In this document: positions 1-5,911 of the stretch, in pieces
How positions within the stretch are numbered: the first letter of the stretch is position 1
Layout of the letters: each line of letters begins with the position of its first letter
NCBI GenBank assembly: GCA_039810245.1
Contig: JBDHWQ010000041.1
Location: 1 to 12,226, forward strand
Direction: 5' to 3'
DNA length: 12,226 nt
Source: CALDSL01 sp039810245
GTDB lineage: Bacteria > Chloroflexota > Anaerolineae > Anaerolineales > Anaerolineaceae
Notes under the pieces: generated by a model
What the model saw: the letters and a program-made list of their open reading frames with translations, nothing else
What the model was told of the DNA's origin: nothing
Databases searched by the model: none
Translations under genes and position numbers: made by a program

Positions 1-12
1 GATGGATGCAGG

Positions 13-417
13 TCAGGGGGAGCGTGGGGGTTTTTTGCGGCGCGCGGGGAGCAGATCGGTGGGCAGCTCGAGGTTCCAGTCGTAGCGCGGGCTGCGCGAG
101 GGACGCTTGAGGGCTTCGAGGTCGATCTGCCCGGCGGCGTGGTCGCGCAGGAAGCGGCCGAGGGCCAGGGCGACGATCTGGCTGGCGGGGACGCGGTGCT
201 CCTCGGCCAGGTCTTTGATCTGCTGGCGGATGGCGGGGGGCAGGTCGTAGGTGGCGCGCTGGTCGCGGCGGGCTTCGATCTTGGCGCGCTCGCGGGCGCG
301 CTTTTCGCGGGCGCGGCGCGGCAGGGCGGCCTCGGACTGGCGCTGCTCCATGCCGGCTAACAGGTCGGCCACGGCGGGGTCGAGGACGGGACGGCGGGTG
401 AAGGGTTTTTCAGCCAT
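13..417 (-). CDS. Ribbon-helix-helix DNA-binding protein, probable partner of ParA1
   Basis: This 134-residue protein probably binds DNA as a dimer, acting as centromere-binding and autoregulatory partner of ParA1 in the manner of ParG or omega. The N-terminal half (about residues 24-52) is a very basic, helix-prone segment rich in Arg and Glu. Residues 54-95 fit an RHH fold: a short strand (RATYDLP), helix 1 (AIRQQIKDLAEEHR) and helix 2 starting at PASQIVALALGRFL. The C-terminus is basic (PARRKKPPRSP). The ATG at 417 is preferred over a TTG at 420 because GGAG lies seven bases before it. The start overlaps the parA1 stop by eight bases, so the two genes are probably translationally coupled. 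The RHH assignment is by pattern only. It could instead bind DNA elsewhere, but ParA plus a small RHH gene is the classic type Ib partition layout. Confidence 0.7.
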   Translation of the reverse strand: MAEKPFTRRPVLDPAVADLLAGMEQRQSEAALPRRAREKRARERAKIEARRDQRATYDLPPAIRQQIKDLAEEHRVPASQIVALALGRFLRDHAAGQIDLEALKRPSRSPRYDWNLELPTDLLPARRKKPPRSP

Positions 418-1180
418 CAATGATCTCCATCAGGCGCGTGAGCACCTGCAAATAACCGCCCAGGCGGGCGCGGCCGTCGCGGTAGCCGCGCAGGGCGGCG
501 CAGTCGGGGGCGTATTCATACAGGGTCTTGCCGTAGGCGGCGGCTTCGCGGGCGCGCGTGTCCTGCGGTACCGGGGGCCAAACCTGGCTGCCGAAGGCGC
601 GGGTGACTTCTTTGAGCTGCACCAGGGTTTCGCGCGTGGTGCGGTCGAAGAAGGTGGGCAGGATGGAAAATCCGAGAAAGGGATGCCCGCGCTGGCTGAC
701 CTCGCCCATGGTGCGCAGGATCTCTTTGACGCCATCGACGGCCATGGCGTCGAGACGGGTGGGGATGACGACCCAGTCTGAGGCGTAGAGGCCGTTGATA
801 TGCAGCACATCGAGCGAGGGAGCGAGGTCGAAGAGCACCACGTCGTAGGGGGCGGCGTCGAGCAGGCCGGAGAGGATGCCTTCGCGGAAGTCGGACAGGG
901 TGACCTGGCGCTTGACGGTCTCGGTGCGCTTATCGCCGGGGAGGATATCGAGGTTGGGCCGGGCGTGGAGCACGGCAGCAGACAGGGGTTCTTCGAGGCA
1001 GACGACGCGGTACAGGCCGGGGGCTTTGTCGAGGCCAAAGGAAAAGGCGACGTGACCCTGCGGATCGAGATCAACGAGGAGGGTGCGGCGGCCGGCGCGG
1101 GCCAGGCCGTCAGCGAGTGTTACCGCGGTAGTGGTTTTGCCCACCCCACCCTTTTGATTGGCAAAGGCGATTGCCTTCAT
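410..1180 (-). CDS. parA: ParA/Soj-family partition ATPase (ParA1)
   Basis: This is a 256-residue ParA-type P-loop ATPase, expected to bind nucleoid DNA in its ATP form and move a centromere complex. The deviant Walker A motif KGGVGKTTT is at residues 10-18, the Walker A' strand LLVDLDPQG at about 34-42, and the Walker B-like strand VVLFDLAPS at about 114-122. It has no N-terminal helix-turn-helix extension, so the length fits the short Soj/type Ib ParAs. The ATG is preceded by GGGAG (plus-strand 1185-1189) five bases upstream. It is followed by the overlapping RHH gene. Upstream is a strong promoter embedded in five repeated 12-bp motifs, so expression is probably repressed by its DNA-binding partner. 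It differs clearly from ParA2 further right. The family call is secure; which partner it uses is inferred from adjacency. Confidence 0.93.
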   Translation of the reverse strand: MKAIAFANQKGGVGKTTTAVTLADGLARAGRRTLLVDLDPQGHVAFSFGLDKAPGLYRVVCLEEPLSAAVLHARPNLDILPGDKRTETVKRQVTLSDFREGILSGLLDAAPYDVVLFDLAPSLDVLHINGLYASDWVVIPTRLDAMAVDGVKEILRTMGEVSQRGHPFLGFSILPTFFDRTTRETLVQLKEVTRAFGSQVWPPVPQDTRAREAAAYGKTLYEYAPDCAALRGYRDGRARLGGYLQVLTRLMEIIDG

Positions 1181-1207
1181 AGAACTCCCAGACTGAGCAA
1201 ATGCCCG

Positions 1208-1225
1208 CGTGGCACGAAAGCCACG
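1208..1225. promoter_or_regulatory. Small inverted repeat in the parA1 leader
   Basis: CGTGGC and GCCACG are separated by six bases. The element lies between the predicted parA1 transcription start (about 1262) and its start codon, so it would form a short hairpin in the 5' leader. No function is evident. Confidence 0.35.
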
Positions 1226-1250
1226 AAGAAAAACGATCCACGCAAGAACC

Positions 1251-1343
1251 AGGGTCGCCCCTAGGAATATTATAAGGGCGACCCTGGAAAAGTCAAGGGG
1301 TGACCCTTAGGGGCGACCCTGAGATCATAAGAGGGTCGCCCCT
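1251..1343. repeat. Five-copy 12-bp motif: candidate operator/centromere of the ParA1-RHH module
   Basis: Copies of AGGGGCGACCCT or close variants occur at 1251-1262 (inverted), 1274-1285 (AAGGGCGACCCT), 1296-1307 (AGGGGTGACCCT), 1309-1320 and 1332-1343 (inverted). Start-to-start spacings are 23, 22, 13 and 23 bases, close to two helical turns except for one shorter step. Each copy is itself a partial dyad, AGGG-N4-CCCT, as expected for a symmetric dimer site. The cluster overlays the parA1 promoter. RHH partition proteins are known to bind iterated short sites that serve both as operator and as centromere. Assigning this cluster to the neighbouring RHH protein is inference. Confidence 0.75.
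1269..1296 (-). promoter_or_regulatory. Sigma-70-type promoter of parA1-rhh
   Basis: On the minus strand, TTGACT (plus 1291-1296) is followed after 16 bases by a perfect TATAAT (plus 1269-1274). Transcription would start near 1262, leaving a leader of about 80 bases before parA1. One copy of the repeated 12-bp motif sits inside the -35/-10 spacer, another at the start site and a third at the -35 edge. A protein bound there should block RNA polymerase. Confidence 0.8.
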
Positions 1344-1420
1344 TGAAAGGTCAGGAGCGCCGAAGGACGCGCGTAGTACAAAAAGATGGATATTGATACG
1401 CATGCGAAAAAAATATGCCT

Positions 1421-1465
1421 GAAACCATCACGCCCCCGGTCAAGGACCGGGGGCGTGATGGTTTC
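1421..1465 (-). terminator. Perfect 21-bp stem-loop, probable terminator of parA2-parB
   Basis: Two fully complementary 21-base arms (1421-1441 and 1445-1465) are separated by the three bases AAG. The stem is very GC-rich near the loop. On the minus strand a run of seven T follows a few bases after the stem (complement of the A run at 1407-1413), and on the plus strand an A run follows. It lies just after the parB stop codon. It fits a Rho-independent terminator for minus-strand transcription, though the stem is unusually long and perfect. Confidence 0.7.
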
Positions 1466-1471
1466 AAAAAA

Positions 1472-1489
1472 GTGTAACCACGGTTACGA
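1472..1489. promoter_or_regulatory. Imperfect parS-like palindrome at the 3' end of parB
   Basis: GTGTAACCACGGTTACGA matches the perfect palindrome at 2527-2544 in all but three positions. It overlaps the parB stop codon and lies next to the terminator hairpin. As a second copy of the same dyad it is a candidate ParB-binding site. Confidence 0.45.
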
Positions 1490-2653
1490 TTTGCGATCCA
1501 GCCGGGCGCGGACGAGGACGGCCAGCTCATCCAGCAGGCCCATGACGCCTTCGGCGGTGCGGGTAACGACCAGAGTGTTGGCGATATCATCGAGGGCCTG
1601 GGCCTGGGCGAATTCGTCCAGGTTGGCGAGGGTGTAGGCGAACTTGCGCAGGGCGCTGGCGGCGACGCGGGAAGGCTCGTAGCGCGGCTGCTCGCGCGGG
1701 TGCGCCGGCTCGCCGCGAGTTTCGCGCTCGGCGGCTTCGGCGATTTCGTCGGAGGTAAGGTTGTTCTGAATGCTGGCGCGCAGGATGCTGTCCCACTGCT
1801 CGCGCGGGAGGGCCAGCACTTCCCGCAGGACGCGCTCGGGCAGGCGATAGCGGTCGGCCAGGTCGAGCAGCGGCGTGGGGAGCTGGAGGATGTTGAGCAA
1901 CTGCACCATGCGCGGGCGGGTGAGCTGCATCACGGGCATCAGCTTTTCCCACAGGCCGGCGGGCATGCGCTGGGCGCGCGCCTGGCGGAAATAATCGTAC
2001 TCATCGCGGTACGGACCCTCGGGCGGGATGTTCATCTCGGCCAGGATCAGGGCGGCGACTTCGCAGGCCTGCCCCACCGCGGAAGGCGTTTCGGCGTGGC
2101 GATTCTCGAGCACCTGGCGCTGGCGCGTGGGCTGCGACACCACCTCGACGCGCAGCAGCGGCTCGGTTTCGAGGCGCTTCTGGGCTGCCTGCAGGCAGGC
2201 AGCCCAGAAGCGGCGCTCGCCGGTTTCAATCTGGAAGATGAAGCTGCCATCGCGCGCCGGGATCCAGGCGCCAGTGATGGGCTTGATCTGGCCATGCTCC
2301 TCGAATGACAGGCCCATGGCCAGCAGGCGCTCGACCTCGGCGCGGTACGAGGGGTCGTGCTGCGCCAGGCTGAGCCACTGCGCGGCGGCCTGATAGCAAT
2401 CGATCTTGCCCGAGAAGAACGGCTCGCGCAGGCTGACCGGCAGCAGGCGGCGCGGCTGGAAACGGTCGGGCAGCATCTGGCTGGGGGCAAGGCGCTCGAT
2501 GCGCTCTACCTGCGACGCGGGCACAGGTGTAACCGCGGTTACACTTTCCTGCACACTGCGTGGCCCTTGCGTGGAGGCAGGCGCGGAAGGCGCCTCACCG
2601 GCGGCCGGGAAGTCATCGAAGGCATTGAAACGCTTGCGGGGGCTCTTGGCCAT
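1484..2653 (-). CDS. ParB-like partition protein
   Basis: This protein of about 389 residues resembles ParB/Spo0J CTP-dependent DNA clamps that load at parS and work with ParA. The motif ETGERRFWAACLQ is the GERR-type box of the ParB N-terminal nucleotide-binding domain, preceded by a segment resembling the HGQIKPI motif found in ParB proteins. The middle has helical segments (for example MPVMQLTRPRMVQLLNIL) where ParB carries its helix-turn-helix. The C-terminal region is helical and probably dimerises. The ATG at 2653 is chosen because AAGG lies about seven bases upstream; an upstream ATG at 2707 would read into a REP-like repeat (giving RPEPVEG) and is unlikely. It is downstream of parA2 in the same direction. 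The gene contains a perfect 17-bp hairpin and a parS-like palindrome. The long, variable N-terminus is Ala/Pro-rich. Confidence 0.82.
   Translation of the reverse strand: MAKSPRKRFNAFDDFPAAGEAPSAPASTQGPRSVQESVTAVTPVPASQVERIERLAPSQMLPDRFQPRRLLPVSLREPFFSGKIDCYQAAAQWLSLAQHDPSYRAEVERLLAMGLSFEEHGQIKPITGAWIPARDGSFIFQIETGERRFWAACLQAAQKRLETEPLLRVEVVSQPTRQRQVLENRHAETPSAVGQACEVAALILAEMNIPPEGPYRDEYDYFRQARAQRMPAGLWEKLMPVMQLTRPRMVQLLNILQLPTPLLDLADRYRLPERVLREVLALPREQWDSILRASIQNNLTSDEIAEAAERETRGEPAHPREQPRYEPSRVAASALRKFAYTLANLDEFAQAQALDDIANTLVVTRTAEGVMGLLDELAVLVRARLDRKS
2175..2212. repeat. Perfect 17-bp inverted repeat inside parB
   Basis: Arms at 2175-2191 and 2196-2212 are exact reverse complements around a four-base loop (CAGG). 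The element lies inside the parB coding sequence, just after the GERR box, and encodes roughly WAACLQAAQKR on the minus strand. Such a long perfect hairpin in coding DNA is unusual. Confidence 0.75.
2527..2544. promoter_or_regulatory. Perfect 18-bp palindrome, candidate parS
   Basis: GTGTAACCGCGGTTACAC is an exact 18-bp palindrome inside the 5' part of the ParB-like gene. Its near copy is at the gene's 3' end. Chromosomal parS sites are also short perfect palindromes (about 16 bp) often located in or beside parAB. The sequence differs from the TGTTTCACGTGAAACA consensus, so assignment rests on symmetry, location and the second copy. Confidence 0.55.
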
Positions 2654-2679
2654 GGGTTGCCTTTCTAGCGAGTGCTGAT

Positions 2680-2706
2680 TGCGCCCTTCGACCGGCTCAG
2701 GGCGCA
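2680..2706. repeat. REP-like palindromic element between parA2 and parB
   Basis: TGCGCCCT and AGGGCGCA flank an 11-base loop, with the core CCTTCGACCGGCTCAGGG. Sequences of the form CTTCGACnnGCTCAGG are recurrent REP-like intergenic repeats in many bacterial genomes, and translation of the element as RPEPVEG is a familiar annotation artefact. It fills most of the gap between the two genes and could stabilise the parA2 message end or attenuate transcription into parB. Confidence 0.55.
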
Positions 2707-2714
2707 CCCTGCGC

Positions 2715-3554
2715 TCATGGACGCGAAGTAGTGTTCAGAATGGTTTCCACCAGGCCGGCGTACTCCTGGGTGGGGCGCGAGGAAGAAGCGATGGCAGTGG
2801 GGCGGCGCTGGCGCGGCGGGCGGTAGGTGAAGACATCCATGTGGCTGGAATGGGCGTACGCCAGGTCGGAGGACTTGTGGATGGGAGGCAGCACGCGGCC
2901 AGGGTAGCGCCGTTCCAGCTCGGCCAGGATCTCCTGGGCCTCGCTGCGCTGCTCTTCGCACAGGGTGGGCAGGTAACCGTACACTTCCAGCTCGGGGCGG
3001 AAATGGGTCCGCACCAACTCGATGGTGCGCTGCAGCTCGCGCAGGCCGGAGACGCCCAGGTAGGAGGTCTCGACCGGGACGAGCACGCGGTCGGCGGCGA
3101 CCAGGGCGTTGATCAGCAGATCGCCGGTGGTGGGCGGGGTGTCGATGATGACGTAAGCGAACTGCCCGCGCATCGCAGCCAGGGCGCGCGCCAGGCGGGT
3201 CTCGTTGGCCATCAGGCTGGGAAGGATGCGCGCGGCCTCGACCATGGCGGCGCGGTTGGAAGGGATGACGAACAAATTTTCGTGGTGCTCGCTACGCTGC
3301 ACCAGGCGCTGGATGGAGGGTGGGGGTGTTTCGGTCAGCAGGGCGGCCAGCGACTGGTCCGCGCCGGCCTGGTAGGTTTCATAGGCAGTGGCCAGCAGCG
3401 CGTGGCCCTGGGGGTCCATGTCGACCAGCAGCACGCGGCCGGCAGGGCCCGGGCGGTCGGAGAGGCGCAGCGCCAGCCCCGCCGCCAGGTTTACCGCGGT
3501 TGTGGTTTTGCCCACCCCACCTTTTTCATTCGCAATGGTGATCGTGATCGTCAT
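2715..3554 (-). CDS. parA: ParA-family partition ATPase (ParA2)
   Basis: This is a 279-residue ParA/MinD-superfamily ATPase. The deviant Walker A KGGVGKTTT is at residues 11-19, the A' strand VLLVDMDPQG at 41-50, and the Walker B strand YVIIDTPPT at about 134-142. An extra Pro/Gly-rich loop (about 31-40) precedes the A' strand. The C-terminus carries an Arg/Ser-rich stretch before a final helix. It starts at ATG 3554 with a modest purine-rich Shine-Dalgarno (GAGCAGG). It is the first gene of the parA2-parB operon, read from the promoter at 3632-3660. It pairs most plausibly with the ParB-like product next door. It is too different from ParA1 along its length to be a recent duplicate, although both share the Walker A region. 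Confidence 0.93.
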   Translation of the reverse strand: MTITITIANEKGGVGKTTTAVNLAAGLALRLSDRPGPAGRVLLVDMDPQGHALLATAYETYQAGADQSLAALLTETPPPSIQRLVQRSEHHENLFVIPSNRAAMVEAARILPSLMANETRLARALAAMRGQFAYVIIDTPPTTGDLLINALVAADRVLVPVETSYLGVSGLRELQRTIELVRTHFRPELEVYGYLPTLCEEQRSEAQEILAELERRYPGRVLPPIHKSSDLAYAHSSHMDVFTYRPPRQRRPTAIASSSRPTQEYAGLVETILNTTSRP

Positions 3555-3631
3555 GCCTGCTCTTTTCTGCGAATTCTCAAGTTCCGGCCGTTTTTCGGGT
3601 TGAAATACATAAAATCACCTTATCTGATGTT

Positions 3632-3660
3632 ATATTAGCATAAAGTTGGGTCAGGTTCAA
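3632..3660 (-). promoter_or_regulatory. Promoter of parA2-parB
   Basis: On the minus strand TTGAAC (plus 3655-3660) and TAATAT (plus 3632-3637) are separated by exactly 17 bases. The predicted start is near 3625, about 70 bases before the parA2 ATG. The surrounding DNA is much more AT-rich than the genes on either side. Confidence 0.65.
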
Positions 3661-3710
3661 CCAAATTGGCGTAATTACGGTGTTGCCGGAGTGGAATTAG
3701 CTTAACTCTA

Positions 3711-3738
3711 TTGTATTTCTGGAAAATCCGTGTAATAA
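3711..3738 (+). promoter_or_regulatory. Possible promoter of the AAA ATPase operon
   Basis: TTGTAT (3711-3716) and TAATAA (3733-3738) are spaced by 16 bases, with TG just before the -10. The -35 is weak. The position, in the AT-rich divergent region about 30 bases before the first gene, supports it. The downstream Shine-Dalgarno is GGGAGG at 3750-3755. Confidence 0.4.
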
Positions 3739-3766
3739 TGGACAAAATCGGGAGGATCATAGATAA

Positions 3767-4624
3767 ATGCAGTATTCTTTCAACGATGAAGAATGGCGGC
3801 TGGCGCGGTTGGACCGGCTGGGACTGAAAGAAGATCCGTTCAAGCTCTCGGCGGACCCGCGCTACCTGTACCTGGGATCGGAGCACCTGGCCGTTTACCG
3901 CCAGGCGCAGGGCGTGGTATCGCGCCGGCGCGGGCTGGCGCTGATCGCGGGCGACATGGGCATGGGCAAATCTACGCTGGCGCGGCGGTTGTACGATGTG
4001 TATGCCGAAAACCAGGCGCTGGCGATCTGCTACATCCATACCGCGGCGTTCAAGTCGGCGATGGACGCGGCGCGGCAGATCAGCGTGGCGCTGCAACCCA
4101 CCATCTATGCTCAGCGCAAGGAGCCGCAGCGCGTGCTGCAGCGCTCGTTCCAGCGGCAGATGGACTCGCTGGAACAGATGATGGCCGACGCCTACACCGC
4201 CGGGCGCAACGTGGTGATCTTGCTGGACGACGCGCAACTGATGGAACCGGAAGCCCTGGAAGTTCTTCATCGCCTGTATAACTTCGATTACGACGCCAAA
4301 GTGGTGCAGATTCTGGCCTTTGGGCAGAGCGAAATGTCGGCGCTGTTTGCCACCAACAAGGCGGTCAATGCGCGCGTCTTTGTGCGGCTGATCCTCCCGC
4401 CGCTGACGCTGGCTTCGGCGCTGCAGATGGTGCTGTTCCGCCTGCGCGTGGCCGGTCGCAACGAATCGCTGATTGATGACAACGCCTTTGAACTGCTGTA
4501 CGAACGCTCGCAGGGCATCCCGCGCGAGATCATCCGCCTGTGCGCCCTCTCGACCGATTATCTGCTGCAGAGTGATGATACCACGATCAACCTGGATATT
4601 GTGCGCGAGGTAATTCACGGATGA
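3767..4624 (+). CDS. TniB/ExeA-like AAA ATPase
   Basis: This 285-residue ATPase resembles the ExeA/GspA and TniB/MuB-like group. After a short N-terminus, LGLKEDPFKLSADPRYLYL (about 18-36) matches the typical lead-in of ExeA-type ATPases. Walker A is GDMGMGKST at residues 62-70 and Walker B is VVILLDDAQ at about 149-157. A C-terminal helical lid follows (QGIPREIIRLCALS). Members of this group act in transposon target selection, secretion or plasmid-linked DNA handling. No transposase is present here, so the role is open; with partition and DnaA-N genes nearby, DNA maintenance is most plausible. GGGAGG lies 11 bases upstream of the ATG, a rather long spacing. The stop overlaps the start of the next gene (ATGA), indicating coupled translation. 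Confidence 0.78.
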   Translation: MQYSFNDEEWRLARLDRLGLKEDPFKLSADPRYLYLGSEHLAVYRQAQGVVSRRRGLALIAGDMGMGKSTLARRLYDVYAENQALAICYIHTAAFKSAMDAARQISVALQPTIYAQRKEPQRVLQRSFQRQMDSLEQMMADAYTAGRNVVILLDDAQLMEPEALEVLHRLYNFDYDAKVVQILAFGQSEMSALFATNKAVNARVFVRLILPPLTLASALQMVLFRLRVAGRNESLIDDNAFELLYERSQGIPREIIRLCALSTDYLLQSDDTTINLDIVREVIHG

Positions 4625-4956
4625 GCGGCTACAATTCCGGCAGCAAACCCGCCTGGGTGCAATTATATGAAGCACGCAACGTGCCCTCCAACCCGGATGC
4701 GCGCCCCCCGGGCCGCCCGCCCGCCCCTGTGCCGCGGCGCAAGGTGGGGCTGACACTATCGCAGGGCGAGATCAGCGAGCTGGAAGTGTGGCAGGAGCGC
4801 TTCTCGCGCCTGATCGGCCGCAAGGTGTCCACCGGGGAGACGATCGGCATCCTTGCGCGCATCGCCAGCGCGCGGCTCAACCGCGTGGGCGAGCAGGACG
4901 AAGCCAACCTGGCCAACCTGGCCGAGCTGGTGGACCGGCTGGTGGGGAACGCCTGA
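4621..4956 (+). CDS. Small RHH-like protein coupled to the AAA ATPase
   Basis: This 111-residue protein has no confident family. The N-terminal 40 residues are Pro/Arg-rich and probably disordered. Residues about 41-90 (starting KVGLTLSQGEISELEVWQ, then a second helix starting STGETIGILARIASARL) look like a strand followed by two helices, as in ribbon-helix-helix DNA-binding proteins. The start codon overlaps the preceding stop as ATGA, so the two proteins are made together and probably function together. A DNA-binding adaptor for the ATPase is a reasonable inference. The acidic, Leu-rich tail may mediate contacts. Confidence 0.6.
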   Translation: MSGYNSGSKPAWVQLYEARNVPSNPDARPPGRPPAPVPRRKVGLTLSQGEISELEVWQERFSRLIGRKVSTGETIGILARIASARLNRVGEQDEANLANLAELVDRLVGNA

Positions 4957-4968
4957 GAACCTTAATTA

Positions 4969-5003
4969 TTTCTTCCGAAAATACTATGGATTATCGGAAG
5001 AAA
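4969..5003. repeat. Inverted repeat between the RHH-like and antirepressor genes
   Basis: TTTCTTCCGA and TCGGAAGAAA form exact 10-base arms around a 15-base AT-rich loop, just after the stop of the small gene and followed by further A residues. It could be an operator dyad for one of the local DNA-binding proteins or an mRNA-processing hairpin. It lacks a T tract on the plus strand, so it is not a typical terminator. Confidence 0.5.
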
Positions 5004-5028
5004 AAAGCCAGAGAAACGAGCACGGGGC

Positions 5029-5045
5029 AGGTCCATGATGGACCT
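5029..5045. repeat. Short dyad before the antirepressor-like gene
   Basis: AGGTCCA and TGGACCT flank TGA, a 7-bp stem ending 20 bases before the start codon and close to its GGGAG Shine-Dalgarno (5051-5055). It could affect translation initiation or be a repressor site. Confidence 0.4.
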
Positions 5046-5065
5046 CCCTTGGGAGAACCGCCAAG

Positions 5066-5896
5066 ATGACTGATGAACTCCCCGTATTTCGCCCGCAGCG
5101 CCAGCGCGTGCTGCAGTTCCGGGGCAAAGAACTGGTCACAGCAGACCTGCGCGACGGCCGCGGCTACATCTCGCTGCGCTCGCTGTGTGAAGCCTTTGGG
5201 CTGGACCCGCGGCCGCAGCGCAAGCGGCTGGCGCGCCGCCAGGGCTACTTTGCGCCCTACACCGCCACCATCCTGCTGAGCACCCCGGGCGGGCCGCAGC
5301 CCACGCTGTGCCTGGAAGCCACTTCCATAACGTTCTTTCTGGCCGGGGTGGACATTGCGCGCATCGCGGACGAAGACGCGCGCGAGACGATGCGCATTTT
5401 CCAGGAAGAAGCACATATCGTGCTGGCCGAGCACTTTGGCATTTCGGAGCGGGGCGAGATGCAGGCCAACGCGCGCGCCCTGGCGCGCATGGTGGTACAG
5501 CAGGAAGAGTTTGAGGAGAACCTTGAAAAAAAAGTAGACGCGGAGCTGGCGGAAATCCGGCGGGCGCATGAGGAAAAGCTCAACCAGATCCGCGCGGCGT
5601 TCAGCGCGCTGCGCGATCAGGTGACGCGGCTGGAAGCCGTGAGCGGACCGCGCGCGCGGCTGAACCCGGAACAGCTTGGCCAGCTCCGCGAAACGGTTGC
5701 CACGCTGGGCGCGCTGCTGCAGGAGCAGGGCGTGGCCAAACCTTACCCTGGAATTTACATGGACATCACCCGCCTGACCGGGGTCAGCCGCTCGGAAGAC
5801 ATCCGCCAGGAAGATTTTCCTGAAGTGATCGAGTTTCTCGACCGGCAGGTGCGCGCGCTGGCCAAGGCGCAGCCGCCCAAAGCCGGGCAGGAATAG
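5066..5896 (+). CDS. Phage antirepressor-like protein (P22 AR N-terminal type)
   Basis: This 276-residue protein has an N-terminal half resembling the P22 antirepressor N-terminal domain: GYISLRSLCEAFGLDPRPQ (33-51), RLARRQGYF (54-62), the LSTPGGPQPTLCLEATSI segment (71-88), and an ARETMRIFQEEAHIVLAEHFG helix. Residues about 135-190 are charged and form a likely coiled coil (EEFEENLEKKVDAELAEIRR). A small C-terminal domain (about 226-265, PYPGIYMDITRLTGVSRSEDI) resembles the ORF6C-type ends of phage regulators. Antirepressors of this group bind DNA or repressors and switch phage or mobile-element genes. In this setting it may regulate the replication or partition module. Start at ATG 5066 with GGGAG ten bases upstream. 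The domain call is by motif recognition. Confidence 0.7.
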   Translation: MTDELPVFRPQRQRVLQFRGKELVTADLRDGRGYISLRSLCEAFGLDPRPQRKRLARRQGYFAPYTATILLSTPGGPQPTLCLEATSITFFLAGVDIARIADEDARETMRIFQEEAHIVLAEHFGISERGEMQANARALARMVVQQEEFEENLEKKVDAELAEIRRAHEEKLNQIRAAFSALRDQVTRLEAVSGPRARLNPEQLGQLRETVATLGALLQEQGVAKPYPGIYMDITRLTGVSRSEDIRQEDFPEVIEFLDRQVRALAKAQPPKAGQE

Positions 5897-5911
5897 GCCC
5901 AAGACGCCACC

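Noticed and set aside
1117..1133. TTACCGCGGTA-type sequence in parA1 (and a similar one near 3490 in parA2) as further parS sites
   Set aside because: They resemble the palindrome core but fall on the codons after the Walker A motif (TTTAV), so shared protein sequence explains the similarity better; full 18-bp symmetry is absent.
2654..2707. N-terminal extension of ParB from ATG 2707
   Set aside because: The added residues translate the REP-like element (RPEPVEG artefact); the ATG at 2653 has a proper AAGG ribosome site.
2679..3638. Plus-strand open frame antisense to ParA2
   Set aside because: ParA2 on the minus strand has intact ATPase motifs and a good promoter; the plus frame is a Gly/Gln/Ala-rich shadow.
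3635..4756. Minus-strand open frame antisense to the AAA ATPase
   Set aside because: The plus-strand gene has Walker motifs and a coupled downstream gene; the antisense translation has no recognisable domain.
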